A DNA stretch of 64,000 nt, from assembly GCF_900090195.1 (NCBI RefSeq), contig NZ_LT607803.1, forward strand, positions 4,056,229-4,120,228, read 5' to 3'. Below the pieces are notes generated by a model that did no database searches, was not told where the DNA came from, and saw only the letters and a program-made list of their open reading frames with translations. The translations under genes and the position numbers were made by a program. Position 1 is the stretch's first letter. Every line of letters starts with the position of its first letter. The stretch comes from Variovorax sp. HW608 (GTDB lineage Bacteria; Pseudomonadota; Gammaproteobacteria; Burkholderiales; Burkholderiaceae_C). Of the stretch, positions 30,881 through 40,004 are shown in pieces.

Positions 30881-31563
30881 TCCGGCTCCGAGCCGCTGCG
30901 GTCCTCCAGGACGTAGCCCATGCCCCGGATGGTGTGCAGCAGGCTGCGGTCGAAGGATGCATCGATCTTGGCGCGCAGGCGCTTGATCGCGACTTCGACC
31001 ACGTTGGTGTTGCTGTCGAAATTCATGTCCCAGACCAGTTCGGCGATCACGGTCTTGGAGAGGATCTCGCCCTGCCGCCGCGCGAGCACCGCGAGCAGCG
31101 CGAATTCCTTGGCCGTGAGGTCGATGCGCTGGTCCTGCCGCCAGGCCTTGCGGCTGATGAGGTCCACGCGCAGGTCGCCCACCCGCAGCAGGGTGGATTC
31201 GTGGCTGCGCCCGCGCCGCGTGAGCGCCTGCAGCCGCGCGAGCAGTTCGAGGAACGAGAAGGGCTTGACCAGGTAGTCGTCGGCGCCGTCCTGCAGGCCG
31301 CGCACCCGGTCGGCGACGCCGTCCCGCGCAGTGAGCATGATGACCGGCGTGTTCTTCACGCTCCGCAGCGACTTCAGGATCGAGAAGCCGTCGAGCCCGG
31401 GCAGCATCACGTCGAGCACGATGACGTCGAAGTCGTAGTGCAGCGCCATGTGCTGGCCGTCGATGCCGTCGAAGGCGACATCGACGGTGCAGCCCTGCTC
31501 GGTCAATCCCTGGCAGAGGTAGTCGGCCGTCTTGCGCTCGTCCTCGACGATCAGCACTTTCAT
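30877..31563 (-). CDS. OmpR-family response regulator (CusR/CopR type)
   Basis: Response regulator of 228 residues. The receiver domain has VEDE near the N-terminus, phosphoacceptor Asp51 in [13 protein letters not shown], Thr in MLTARDG and Lys in [13 protein letters not shown]. The C-terminal winged helix contains [20 protein letters not shown] and ends with the TIRGMGYVL motif. [16 protein letters not shown] is typical of the CusR/CopR/IrlR subgroup. It overlaps both the pump gene and the kinase gene by ATGA. A CusR-box-like site lies before the operon, so it likely activates its own operon. Confidence 0.94.
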   Translation of the reverse strand: MKVLIVEDERKTADYLCQGLTEQGCTVDVAFDGIDGQHMALHYDFDVIVLDVMLPGLDGFSILKSLRSVKNTPVIMLTARDGVADRVRGLQDGADDYLVKPFSFLELLARLQALTRRGRSHESTLLRVGDLRVDLISRKAWRQDQRIDLTAKEFALLAVLARRQGEILSKTVIAELVWDMNFDSNTNVVEVAIKRLRAKIDASFDRSLLHTIRGMGYVLEDRSGSEPE

Positions 31564-34500
31564 TCGGCGATGGCTCCCGCGGTCGCCTCGGGCCGCCCGC
31601 GCTGCCGGCGGGCCGCCTTGCGGCGCACGTACCAGTGATGCGCGCGGTCGAGGTACAGGTAGATGACCGGCGTGGTGAACAGCGTCAGCATCTGCGACAG
31701 GATCAGCCCGCCCACCATCGCGTAGCCCAGCGGCCGGCGCAGCTCCGAGCCCGATCCGTGGCCGAGCATCAGCGGCAGGCCGCTCAGGAGCGCGCACATG
31801 GTGGTCATCATGATCGGCCGGAAGCGCAGCAGGCAGGCCTCGAAGATGGCATCACGGGGCGACATGCCCTTGTCGCGCTCGGCGTGCAGGGCGAAGTCGA
31901 CCATCATGATGCCGTTCTTCTTCACGATGCCGATCAAAAGGATGATCCCGATCAGCGCAATCACGCTCAGATCGTACCCGCCGGCCATCAGGATCAGCAA
32001 TGCGCCCACGCCGGCCGACGGCAGGGTCGACAGGATCGTCAGCGGATGGATGTAGCTCTCGTACAGCAGCCCCAGCACGATGTACACCGACACCAGCGCC
32101 GCCAGGATCAGGTAGGGCTGCGTGCGCAGCGAATCGCCGAAGGCCTGCGCGGTGCCCTGGAAGGTGCCGCTCAGCGTGGCCGGCACGCCCATCCGCGCCT
32201 GCGCGGCGTTGATCGCGTCGACCGCCTGCCCGAGCGAGACGCCGGGCCTGAGGTTGAACGAGATCGTCACCGCCGGGAACTGGCCCTGGTGGCTGATCGA
32301 GAGGTAGCCGGTCCTGCTGGTGTCGAGCTTGACGAAGGTCGACAGCGGCACCTGCTGGCCGTTGATCGGCGAGGTCAGGTAGAGGTGATCGAACAGCGAC
32401 GGGTCGCGCTGCAGTTCGGGCGTGACCTCCAGCACCACGTTGTAGCTGTTGAGCTGCGTGAAGTACTGCGCCACCTGGCGCTGGCCGACCGCGTCGTAGA
32501 TCGTGGCGTCGACCATCGCCGGCGTGATGCCGTAGCTGGAGGCGCGCTGGCGGTCGATGGTCACCATCGCGGTCGGCGCGGCGTTCTGCTGGTCGGAGGT
32601 CACGTCGGTGAGCTGCGGCAACTCCCGCAGCCGCGCCAGCAGCTTCGGCGCCCACTGGTTGAGCTCGCCCAGGTTCGAGTCGGTCAGCGTGTACTGGTAC
32701 TGCGTGCGCGAGAGCCGGCCGCCGACGTTGATGTCCTGCCCCGCCTGCATGTAGAGCGTGATGCCCTGCACCGGCGCCAGCTTGGGCCGCAGCCGCGCGA
32801 TGATCTCGTCGGCGCTGGCGGTGCGGCCTTCGTCCTTGGGCCGAAGGCCGATGAAGAAGTTGCCCGAGTTGAAGGTGCTCGCGCCGGCCTGCAGGCCGAA
32901 GCTGGCGATGTCCGGATCCTCGCGGATGATGTCGGCGAGCTTGAGCATGCGGTCATGCATCGCCTGCGAGGAAGAATCCTGCGCGGCGTCGGCCGAGCCG
33001 AAGATGAAGCCCGTGTCCTGCTGCGGGAAGAAGCCCTTGGGGATCACGATGAAGAGCGCGACCGTCGCCGCCACCGTGGCGATGAAGCTCATCAGCGTGA
33101 TGAACGGATGCCTGAGCACCACCGTGAGGCCGCGCTTGTAGCCGGCGAGCATCGCGTCGAAGCCGTTCTCGAACCACTGGTAGAGCCGCCCATGCTTCTC
33201 GTTCGCCGTGTGCGGCTTGAGAAAGCGCGCGCACAGCATCGGCGTGAGCGTGAGCGAGATCAGCACCGACACCACGATCGTCAGCGTCACCGTCACCGCG
33301 AACTCGCGGAACAGCCGCCCGACGATGCCGCCCATCAGCAGCAGCGGAATGAACACCGCCACCAGCGACACCGAGATCGAGACGATGGTGAAGCCGATCT
33401 CGCCCGCGCCCTTGAGCGCCGCCTCCATCGGCGGCATGCCCGCCTCGACGTGGCGGTAGATGTTCTCCAGCATCACGATCGCGTCGTCCACCACGAAGCC
33501 GACCGCGATCGTGAGCGCCATCAGCGAGAGGTTGTCGAGGCTGTAGCCCACCACGTACATCACGGCCGCCGTGCCCAGCAGCGCGAGCGGCACCGTCACG
33601 CTCGGGATGATCGTCACGGTGAGGTTGCGCAGGAAGACGAAGATCACCGCCACCACGAGTGCGATCGACAGCAGCAGCGTGAACTCCACGTCCTTGACCG
33701 AGGCGCGGATGGTCTGCGTGCGGTCGATCAGCGTGTTGACCGTCACGCTCGGCGGGATCGCCGCCTTGAGCTTGGGCAGCGCGGCCTGGATGCGATCCAC
33801 CGTCTCGATCACGTTGGCGCCGGGCTGCTTGGTGATCGCGAGCATGATCGCGCGGCCGTCGGCGATGTCGCTGCCCTCGCTCGCCGCCTTGCCGGCGTAG
33901 CCCCAGGCGGCGACCTTGGCGTTCTCGGGGCCGTCCACCGCCACGCCGACGTCGCGCACGCGGATCGGCGCGCCGTTGCGCCAGGCCAGCACCATGTCGT
34001 TCCACGGCGCGGCCTTCAGCAGCTGATCGTTGGTGTAGACGTTGAACGCCTGCCGCTCGCCGTCGATGGTGCCGGTCGGCTGGCTCACGGTGGTGCTGGC
34101 GATCACGCCGCGCACCTCCTCCAGGCTCAGGCCGACCGCCTTGAGCTTGGCCGGATCGATCTGGATGCGCACCGCCGGCTTCTGCACGCCGAAGATGTTG
34201 ACCAGCCCCACGCCCTGGATGCGCGAGATCTGCTGCGCCAGCACGTTGTCCGCATAGTCGTTGACCTGGATCAGCGGCAGCACCCTGGACTGCACGCCGA
34301 GCACCAGCACCGAGGTGTCGGCCGGGTTGATCTTGCGGAAGCTCGGCGGGCTCGGCAGGTTCTGCGGCAGCTGGCCGCCGGCCGCGTTGATGGCGCTCTG
34401 CACGTCGAGCGCGGCGGCGTCGATGCTGCGGTCGAGGTCGAACTGCAGGGTGATCTGCGAGAGCCCGAGCGAGCTGGTCGAGGTCATCTGCGAAAGCCCC

Positions 34501-34724
34501 TGGATCAGCGAGAACTGGCGCTCCAGCGGTTGCGCGACGCTGGCGGCCATGGTCTCCGGACTCGCGCCCGGCAAGCGGCCCGTGACCTGGATCGTCGGGA
34601 AATCGACCTGCGGCAGCGGCGCCACCGGCAGCAGCGGCCAGGCGACGAGGCCGATCAGCAGCAGCGCTGCCGCGAGCAGCGAAGTGCCGATCGGTCGCTT
34701 GATGAAGGCGGCGGAGATGCTCAT
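31560..34724 (-). CDS. RND multidrug efflux permease (MdtB/MuxB-like)
   Basis: Proton-driven inner-membrane pump of 1054 residues in the hydrophobe/amphiphile (HAE1) group. It begins [20 protein letters not shown] and shows the porter-domain landmarks [20 protein letters not shown] and [14 protein letters not shown] helices late in the protein. The membrane proton-relay segment is [20 protein letters not shown], with the paired aspartates, followed by [19 protein letters not shown]. The GLTP-type repeat [15 protein letters not shown] is present. It resembles MdtB/MuxB rather than the CusA metal pumps, although the two-component genes are of the metal type. Unlike MdtBC there is only one permease gene, so a homotrimer is expected. 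Confidence 0.95.
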   Translation of the reverse strand: MSISAAFIKRPIGTSLLAAALLLIGLVAWPLLPVAPLPQVDFPTIQVTGRLPGASPETMAASVAQPLERQFSLIQGLSQMTSTSSLGLSQITLQFDLDRSIDAAALDVQSAINAAGGQLPQNLPSPPSFRKINPADTSVLVLGVQSRVLPLIQVNDYADNVLAQQISRIQGVGLVNIFGVQKPAVRIQIDPAKLKAVGLSLEEVRGVIASTTVSQPTGTIDGERQAFNVYTNDQLLKAAPWNDMVLAWRNGAPIRVRDVGVAVDGPENAKVAAWGYAGKAASEGSDIADGRAIMLAITKQPGANVIETVDRIQAALPKLKAAIPPSVTVNTLIDRTQTIRASVKDVEFTLLLSIALVVAVIFVFLRNLTVTIIPSVTVPLALLGTAAVMYVVGYSLDNLSLMALTIAVGFVVDDAIVMLENIYRHVEAGMPPMEAALKGAGEIGFTIVSISVSLVAVFIPLLLMGGIVGRLFREFAVTVTLTIVVSVLISLTLTPMLCARFLKPHTANEKHGRLYQWFENGFDAMLAGYKRGLTVVLRHPFITLMSFIATVAATVALFIVIPKGFFPQQDTGFIFGSADAAQDSSSQAMHDRMLKLADIIREDPDIASFGLQAGASTFNSGNFFIGLRPKDEGRTASADEIIARLRPKLAPVQGITLYMQAGQDINVGGRLSRTQYQYTLTDSNLGELNQWAPKLLARLRELPQLTDVTSDQQNAAPTAMVTIDRQRASSYGITPAMVDATIYDAVGQRQVAQYFTQLNSYNVVLEVTPELQRDPSLFDHLYLTSPINGQQVPLSTFVKLDTSRTGYLSISHQGQFPAVTISFNLRPGVSLGQAVDAINAAQARMGVPATLSGTFQGTAQAFGDSLRTQPYLILAALVSVYIVLGLLYESYIHPLTILSTLPSAGVGALLILMAGGYDLSVIALIGIILLIGIVKKNGIMMVDFALHAERDKGMSPRDAIFEACLLRFRPIMMTTMCALLSGLPLMLGHGSGSELRRPLGYAMVGGLILSQMLTLFTTPVIYLYLDRAHHWYVRRKAARRQRGRPEATAGAIAE

Positions 34725-35932
34725 CGCTTCACTTCCCCGGCCTCGGCCACCTCGGCCCCGCCGCCGATGCTGCCGCCCTGCTGCCGTTCGACGATGCGTG
34801 CGCCCGGCGTCAGGCGGTACTGGCCGTCGGTCACGACGCGGTCACCCACGGCGAGACCCTTGGCGATCACCGACTTCCCGCCGACCGTGTCGGCCACCTC
34901 GATCGGCTGCACGCGCACCTTGTCGTCGGGGCCGACCACGTAGGCGAAGAAGCCGTCCTGGCTGCGCTGCACCACGGCCGAAGGCACGGTGAGCGCATCG
35001 GCGCGCTCGCCCAGCACCAGCCGTGCATCGATCGACTGGCCGGGCCAGAGCTTGTGCTCGGCGTTCGCGAACTGCGCCTTCATCGAGATGGTGCCGGTCG
35101 CGGTGTCGATCTGGTTGTTCAAGAGCACCAGCTTGCCGGTCGCGAGCACCTCGTGCGTTTCGCGGTCGATGGCCTCGACGGGCAGCGGCGCGTGCTGGGT
35201 GTTGAGCGCACGGTTCACGGCCTGGAAGCTGCTTTCGGGCAGGGTGAACTGCACCGCGATCGGATCGATCTGGTTGATGACCAGGAGCCCGTTGGCATCG
35301 GCCGCGTGCACGATGTTGCCCGGATCGACCAGCCGCGCGCCCACGCGGCCGCTGAGCGGCGCGGTGATGGTGGTGTAGCCGAGCTGCACCTGCGCCAGAT
35401 GGATCTGCGCGTCGTCGCTCTTGACCGCCGCCTGCAGCTGGTTGACCAGCGCGCGCTGCGTGTCCAGCGTCTGCTGCGTGGTCGCGTCTTCCTTGATCAG
35501 CTCGCCGTAGCGCTGCAGGTCGGCGCGGGCGTTGGCGAGCTGGGCTTCGTCCTTGGACTTCTGCGCCAGGCTCTGCTCGAGCTGCGCCTGGAAGCTGCGC
35601 GGATCGATGCGCGCGAGCACCTGGCCGGCCTTCACGTCCTGCCCTTCCTTGAATTCCACGCCGTCGAGCTGGCCGTCGATGCGCGTGCGCACGGTGACCG
35701 AAGCGACCGTCATCACCGTACCCACGCCGGTGCGCGCGATCGGCACGGTTTCGCTCGCGACCCGGGCCGTGCTCGCGGGCACCGGCGGCGGTCCCGCCGT
35801 CGGCGCGGTATGCGCCGACTTGCGCCATGCGCCCGTGGCGATGATCAGCACGGCCAGCAGCGCGATCGCGCCGGCGATCCACCAGCGTCGGCGCGGGTGA
35901 GCTTGGGGTGTGGGGGTATCCATGTCGTTCAT
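34721..35932 (-). CDS. RND periplasmic adaptor (membrane fusion protein)
   Basis: Adaptor of 403 residues connecting the pump to the outer-membrane channel. An N-terminal membrane anchor (about 16-36) follows a basic start. The lipoyl half-motifs are DGQLDGVEFKEGQDVKAGQV and TITAPLSGRVGARLVDPGN, on either side of a coiled-coil hairpin (about 115-190, LEQSLAQKSKDEAQLANARA). Beta-barrel and membrane-proximal domains follow. The ATG at 35932 overlaps the channel-gene stop as ATGA. Sequence resembles MdtA/MuxA adaptors, matching the pump type. Confidence 0.93.
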   Translation of the reverse strand: MNDMDTPTPQAHPRRRWWIAGAIALLAVLIIATGAWRKSAHTAPTAGPPPVPASTARVASETVPIARTGVGTVMTVASVTVRTRIDGQLDGVEFKEGQDVKAGQVLARIDPRSFQAQLEQSLAQKSKDEAQLANARADLQRYGELIKEDATTQQTLDTQRALVNQLQAAVKSDDAQIHLAQVQLGYTTITAPLSGRVGARLVDPGNIVHAADANGLLVINQIDPIAVQFTLPESSFQAVNRALNTQHAPLPVEAIDRETHEVLATGKLVLLNNQIDTATGTISMKAQFANAEHKLWPGQSIDARLVLGERADALTVPSAVVQRSQDGFFAYVVGPDDKVRVQPIEVADTVGGKSVIAKGLAVGDRVVTDGQYRLTPGARIVERQQGGSIGGGAEVAEAGEVKR

Positions 35933-37398
35933 TCGTTGGTCGAAGCCACCGGTCCGGAAGCGGCGGCGGATGTGGCCATCGGGCTCGCGCCGGAGCGGGC
36001 CTGGAGCTGGCTCGCGTCCCAGCCGCCGCCGACGGCCTTGGTGAGCGCCACGCTGGCGGCGTATTGGCGGCCCTGCAACTGGAGCGCCGTGCGTTCGTTG
36101 TTCAACGCGAGCGCCTGCGCGGTGATGACCGCAAGATAGGGCGCGGTGCCGGCGCGGTACTGGCTCAGCGTGACGCGCTCGGCATTGCGCGCGGAGCGCA
36201 CCGCGCCTTCCTGCACGCCGCGCTCCTGCGCGAGCAGGCTCAGCGCGGCGAGGTTGTCCTCGACTTCCTGGAAGCCGGCGAGCACGGTCTTGCGGTACGT
36301 CGCGGCGGAGGCATCGAAGACGGCGCGCGCCTGCTCGACCTGCGAGGCGCGCAGGCCGCCGTCGAAGATCGTGGCCGCGAGCGCGGCGCCGAGCGCCCAG
36401 ACCCGGTCGGGCGTCGAGAACCAGGGCCCGAAGCCCGAGCCGCCGTAGCCGCCCGCCGCCGTGAGCGCGAGCGTCGGATAGCGCGCGGCCTGCGCAACGC
36501 CGATGCCCGCATTGGCCGAGGCGACACGGCGCTCGGCCGCGGAAATGTCGGGCCGGCGCTCCAGCAGCTCCGACGGCACCATGGCTGGCACCTGCGGCAG
36601 CGTGAGCGCGAAGCGGTCCGGCGCAATCGAGAAGCCGGCCGGCGTCCGCCCCATCAGCACGGCGATCGCATGCTCGGCCTGCCGGCGCGCGATCTCGATA
36701 TCGATCGCTTGCGCCTGCGTCGATTGCAGTGTCGTGTTGGCGAGCTCCACATCGGCGCGCGTGGCGACGCCGACGCGGTACTGGCTCTGCGTGATCTGCA
36801 GCGACTTCTGGTAGGCCTCGACGGTGCGCGCATAGAGCTGCTGCTGGGTATCGGCCACGCGCAGCAGGATGTAGTCGCTGACGACTTCCGCCTGGATCGC
36901 CAGTCGCGCGGCGGCCAGATCGGCCTCGCTCGCCTGGGCGCTGTCGCTCGCGCCTTCGATCCCGCGCCGCGCGCGACCCCAGAGGTCGGCCTCCCAGGCG
37001 GCCTGCAGCGACCACGCATGCGAGTCGCCGAGCTTCGGGCCGAGCACCGTCTGGCTCTGCCCCCGACTCACCGTGGCATTGGCCTGCAGTGTCGGGAACA
37101 GCGCCGAGCGTGCGTTCTGCACCAGCGCTTGTGCTTCCCGATACTGCGCCTCGGCCGCCCGGACGTCCTGGTTGGCGCGATTGGCCTCATCCACCAGGTC
37201 ATTGAGGCGGCTGTCGCCGAAGGCCGTCCACCACGGCTGGCCGGCATCGACGCTGCCGGGCGCTGCCGCCTTCCAGTAGTCATCGCCTTCCTTGAATGCG
37301 GGCGCCGAGACGCCCTCCGGCAACGAGGGGCGCCGGTAATCGGGTCCGACAGCGCAAGCCGTCAGTGATGCGGCCAGGGCCAGACAGAGGATTCGCAT
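35929..37398 (-). CDS. Outer-membrane efflux lipoprotein (NodT/OprM family)
   Basis: TolC-like channel subunit of 489 residues. It has a lipoprotein signal with lipobox LTAC (Cys15) and the mature start CAVGPDYRRPSLP typical of the NodT family. Two outer-membrane-efflux repeats follow with long helices, including WEADLWGRARRGIEGASDSA, the classic motif. It is first in the efflux operon. No Shine-Dalgarno precedes the ATG; a TAGAGT -10 lies 6 bp upstream, so the transcript may be leaderless. Confidence 0.93.
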   Translation of the reverse strand: MRILCLALAASLTACAVGPDYRRPSLPEGVSAPAFKEGDDYWKAAAPGSVDAGQPWWTAFGDSRLNDLVDEANRANQDVRAAEAQYREAQALVQNARSALFPTLQANATVSRGQSQTVLGPKLGDSHAWSLQAAWEADLWGRARRGIEGASDSAQASEADLAAARLAIQAEVVSDYILLRVADTQQQLYARTVEAYQKSLQITQSQYRVGVATRADVELANTTLQSTQAQAIDIEIARRQAEHAIAVLMGRTPAGFSIAPDRFALTLPQVPAMVPSELLERRPDISAAERRVASANAGIGVAQAARYPTLALTAAGGYGGSGFGPWFSTPDRVWALGAALAATIFDGGLRASQVEQARAVFDASAATYRKTVLAGFQEVEDNLAALSLLAQERGVQEGAVRSARNAERVTLSQYRAGTAPYLAVITAQALALNNERTALQLQGRQYAASVALTKAVGGGWDASQLQARSGASPMATSAAASGPVASTNE

Positions 37399-37404
37399 GC
37401 GGCC

Positions 37405-37462
37405 ACTCTAGGCCGCGCTGCGGCACGCCAGCCTGACAGGAAAATGACAATCCTGTCAGGTG
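37405..37462 (-). promoter_or_regulatory. CusR-box-like operator and -10 of the efflux operon
   Basis: AAAATGACAA-TC-CTGTCAGGTG (37441-37462): the first half equals the E. coli CusR-box half AAAATGACAA and the second matches TTGTCATTTT at 6 of 10, with the same 2-bp spacer. It is embedded in a larger perfect inverted repeat CCTGACAGGA/TCCTGTCAGG (37432-37460). On the minus strand a TAGAGT -10 (37405-37410) follows with no good -35, the usual layout of a promoter needing a response regulator. Confidence 0.65.
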
Positions 37463-37475
37463 GCCTTGCGGCCTC

Positions 37476-38183
37476 TCAGAATTTCTCGCTCGGCAGCAGG
37501 TAGCGCCACTGGCCCGCCAGCAGGCCCGCCAGCGGGATGCGGCCGATGCGGATGCGCTTCATCGACTGGATGCGCAGGCCGGCCTGGGTGCACAGGTTGG
37601 CGATCTGCCCGGGCTGCGGGCCCTTGATCGCGAAGCGCAGGCCGGTGTGGCCTTCGCCGCGCTGGCTGACGCTCACGCGCGCCGGCGTGCGGTCGAAGCG
37701 CAGCAGGGTTTCGGGACCGACGGCGCCTTCCACGTCCACCATGAATTCGTGCTCGAGGATCGCGGCATCCTCGTGCAGCCGGCGCTCGACGCGCCATTCC
37801 TGCGTGAAGACGACCAGGCCGCTGGCGCCGGTTTCCAGCGCGGTCATGCAGCGCTGCCCGGCGACATGGCGCGGCAGGAAGCGCAGGCCGGCGCGCTCGG
37901 GGGCGTGATGGTTGGCGGGCACCAGCAGCCGGTGTGCGTTGTCGGTCGGCGTGCCGGCCGGCTTGTGCAGCAGCAGGCTGACCGGCACCACCGGCTCGGG
38001 GCGCGCACCGGGTTCGATCTCGACACGCTGCTCCGGCAGCACGCGCGTCTGCGGCAGCAGGGCAGGCTCGCCGTCGATCCGGACCGCGCCGTTCTCGATC
38101 AAGAGCTCGGCCTCTCGCCGCGAGCAGCCGGCGAGCGCGGCCACGCGCTTGGCGAGGCGGATGCCTTCTTGCGCATCGGTCAC
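37476..38183 (-). CDS. Divergent RluF/RsuA-type pseudouridine synthase-like protein
   Basis: A 235-residue protein with an N-terminal S4 RNA-binding domain (about 8-55, RLAKRVAALAGCSRREAELL) and a RluF/RsuA-like synthase domain (LLHKPAG; MKRIRIGRIPLAGL). The normal active-site motif is GRLDxxTSGLLLFT with catalytic Asp. Here the aligned stretch reads TALETGASGLVVFT, placing Glu117 at the Asp position and losing the preceding Arg. Pseudouridine formation is therefore doubtful; it may act as an RNA-binding factor. Translation starts at GTG overlapping the stop of the Nudix/hydrolase gene. The gene converges on nothing and ends 78 bp before the efflux promoter region. Confidence 0.82.
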   Translation of the reverse strand: MTDAQEGIRLAKRVAALAGCSRREAELLIENGAVRIDGEPALLPQTRVLPEQRVEIEPGARPEPVVPVSLLLHKPAGTPTDNAHRLLVPANHHAPERAGLRFLPRHVAGQRCMTALETGASGLVVFTQEWRVERRLHEDAAILEHEFMVDVEGAVGPETLLRFDRTPARVSVSQRGEGHTGLRFAIKGPQPGQIANLCTQAGLRIQSMKRIRIGRIPLAGLLAGQWRYLLPSEKF

Positions 38184-39853
38184 TGTGTGGACCTCATGCC
38201 TCTCGAGCTCTGCCGGATGCGCTCGACATGCGCCGCCAGCGAGCGGGCGGCCACCGGCCACATGCGCTGCGGCACGTCGTCGTAGGCGAGCGGCAGCCAG
38301 TCTTCCGGTGTCCCTTGAGGCAGCTTGCGCATCGCGGCGGCGATCTTGGCTTCGCGCTTCAGGCGGTGTGCCTTCAGGTGGGCGAGCGCCGCGCGCGCAT
38401 TGCCGAGCACGTAGCCGTGCGCGGGCAGGATGAAGTCGACGCCGCCCTGCTCGCAAGTTGCGTCGAGCTTGTCGAGCGAGCCGAGATAGGCGTTCATGTT
38501 GCCGTCCGGCGGATCGATGACGGTGGTGCTGCCGTTGAGCACATGGTCGCCGGAGAAAAGCAGGCCGTCTTCCTCCAGCACGAGGCACAGATGGTTGGCC
38601 GCGTGGCCCGGCGTGTGGACCGCGCGCAGGGTGTGCGTGTGCGCGCCGGCGCCGAGCACGATGCGCTCGCCGTCCGCCAGTTCGCGATCGGGCGTGAAGC
38701 GCGCGGACGATCGCGCGGTGGACGCGGATGCCAATCCGAGGATCGGCGGCGGCGTCTTGCACAGCTGCTGCAGCGGCGCGGCAGCCGGCGAATGATCGGC
38801 ATGCGAATGGGTGCAGACGATCACGCGGATGTCGCCGCCCGTCGCGCGCCACAGGCGCTCGATGTGCGCGGCGTCGTCCGGGCCCGGGTCGATCACGAGG
38901 TAGCCGGTGGAGGCATCGCCCACGATGTAGCTGTTGGTGCCGGGGCCGGTCATCGGGCCGGGATTGGACGCGGTGAGGCGCTGCACGTTCTTCAGCAGCG
39001 GCACCGGCTTCTCGCTTTGCCAGTCGAGCGTGTGCACGAGCTGGCCGTCGGGGCTGACCAGTGCGAGTTCGCCGAAGGCCGATTCGTGCTCCATGTAGCG
39101 CGCCTCCTCGCCGCGCAGCAGGCCGGCGCGCGGGCAACTGGTCCACAGCGGTCCCTCGCCGCTTTCGCGGGTCGCGCAGGCATCGAGCACCGCATCCACC
39201 GTCTCGTAGGCGGCGAGCCGCTCCAGCGTGCGCAGGGTCGGGAAGATCATGAAGAAGCTGCCGGCCTTGTGCCGCGCCAGCGCGTCGGCGGGGCGCACCC
39301 AGCAGGGCTCGAACTGCTCGGCCTCGTCGGCGCTCGGCGTCTGCCCTTCGGGCATGCGCGCCACGAGGAAGGGCACGTCGAAGCGCTTGGGAAGATCGCG
39401 GTCGGTGGTCCAGTGCGCGAGGGTGTAGACCTGGTCGGTGCAAAGCAGCAGGCCGCGCTGCGCGCACTGCTTCGCGAACGCGACGGTGGTGGCGGCGGTG
39501 CTGCGGTCCATGGTGGCGAATTCGTCGGCGCCGACCGGCCGGCCGTCCGGGTGGCGGGCCAGCAGCACGCCCAGTTCCTCGAAGCTCTCGCGGATCGCGG
39601 CGATCGCCTGCGTGAGCTGCGCGTCACTCTGCGTGTCGCGTCGGGTGGCGATCGGGCGCGCGGTGGCGTCACCCTCGTCGATGCGCCCGCCCGGGAAGAC
39701 GTAGGCGCCGGGCGCGAAGCTGGCGCTCGCCGATCGGCGGGTCATGAGCACCTCGACGCCCTCGGGCGTGTCGCGCAGCAGGAGCACGGTGGCAGCGGGA
39801 TGCGGGCGTGCCGGTTCGCGCTGGGGATGGAGCAGTTGGGTGGGACGGACCAT
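38180..39853 (-). CDS. Nudix / metallo-beta-lactamase fold fusion hydrolase
   Basis: Two-domain hydrolase of 557 residues. The N-terminal Nudix domain (about 15-250) has a split Nudix box: PGGRIDEG at 54-61 and RESFEELG at 88-95, separated by an insert about 20 residues longer than the standard spacing. The C-terminal metallo-beta-lactamase domain (about 290-550) has HSHADH at 349-354, TPGHAANHLC, FSGDH and a final HG ligand in LPAHGYVLGN. This resembles the LACTB2-like nucleic-acid/thioester branch fused to Nudix. Substrates are unknown; hydrolysis of a CoA or nucleotide conjugate in two steps would fit. It overlaps the next gene by GTGA. Confidence 0.88.
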   Translation of the reverse strand: MVRPTQLLHPQREPARPHPAATVLLLRDTPEGVEVLMTRRSASASFAPGAYVFPGGRIDEGDATARPIATRRDTQSDAQLTQAIAAIRESFEELGVLLARHPDGRPVGADEFATMDRSTAATTVAFAKQCAQRGLLLCTDQVYTLAHWTTDRDLPKRFDVPFLVARMPEGQTPSADEAEQFEPCWVRPADALARHKAGSFFMIFPTLRTLERLAAYETVDAVLDACATRESGEGPLWTSCPRAGLLRGEEARYMEHESAFGELALVSPDGQLVHTLDWQSEKPVPLLKNVQRLTASNPGPMTGPGTNSYIVGDASTGYLVIDPGPDDAAHIERLWRATGGDIRVIVCTHSHADHSPAAAPLQQLCKTPPPILGLASASTARSSARFTPDRELADGERIVLGAGAHTHTLRAVHTPGHAANHLCLVLEEDGLLFSGDHVLNGSTTVIDPPDGNMNAYLGSLDKLDATCEQGGVDFILPAHGYVLGNARAALAHLKAHRLKREAKIAAAMRKLPQGTPEDWLPLAYDDVPQRMWPVAARSLAAHVERIRQSSRGMRSTQ

Positions 39854-40004
39854 GATTCCCGAGGATTATCGGGAGAAGCCTGCCGCCGCGCCCCGGGGCG
39901 GGTTTCGGGGCATAAGCTTCTGCCCGGCCGGTGATGAGCGAGGCGCCACAATCTCCCGCTGGCTGTTCATCCGCCCGATCCACCGCCCGATCGAAAGACC
40001 GTCC

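Noticed and set aside
31635..34943. 1102-residue plus-strand frame antisense to the RND pump
   Set aside because: His/Arg/Gln-rich shadow typical of GC-rich antisense; no domain and no ribosome site.
34721..37015. 764-residue frame reading through the outer-membrane channel gene
   Set aside because: Only the last 403 residues are the adaptor; the rest is a shadow of the channel gene, whose stop overlaps the adaptor ATG.
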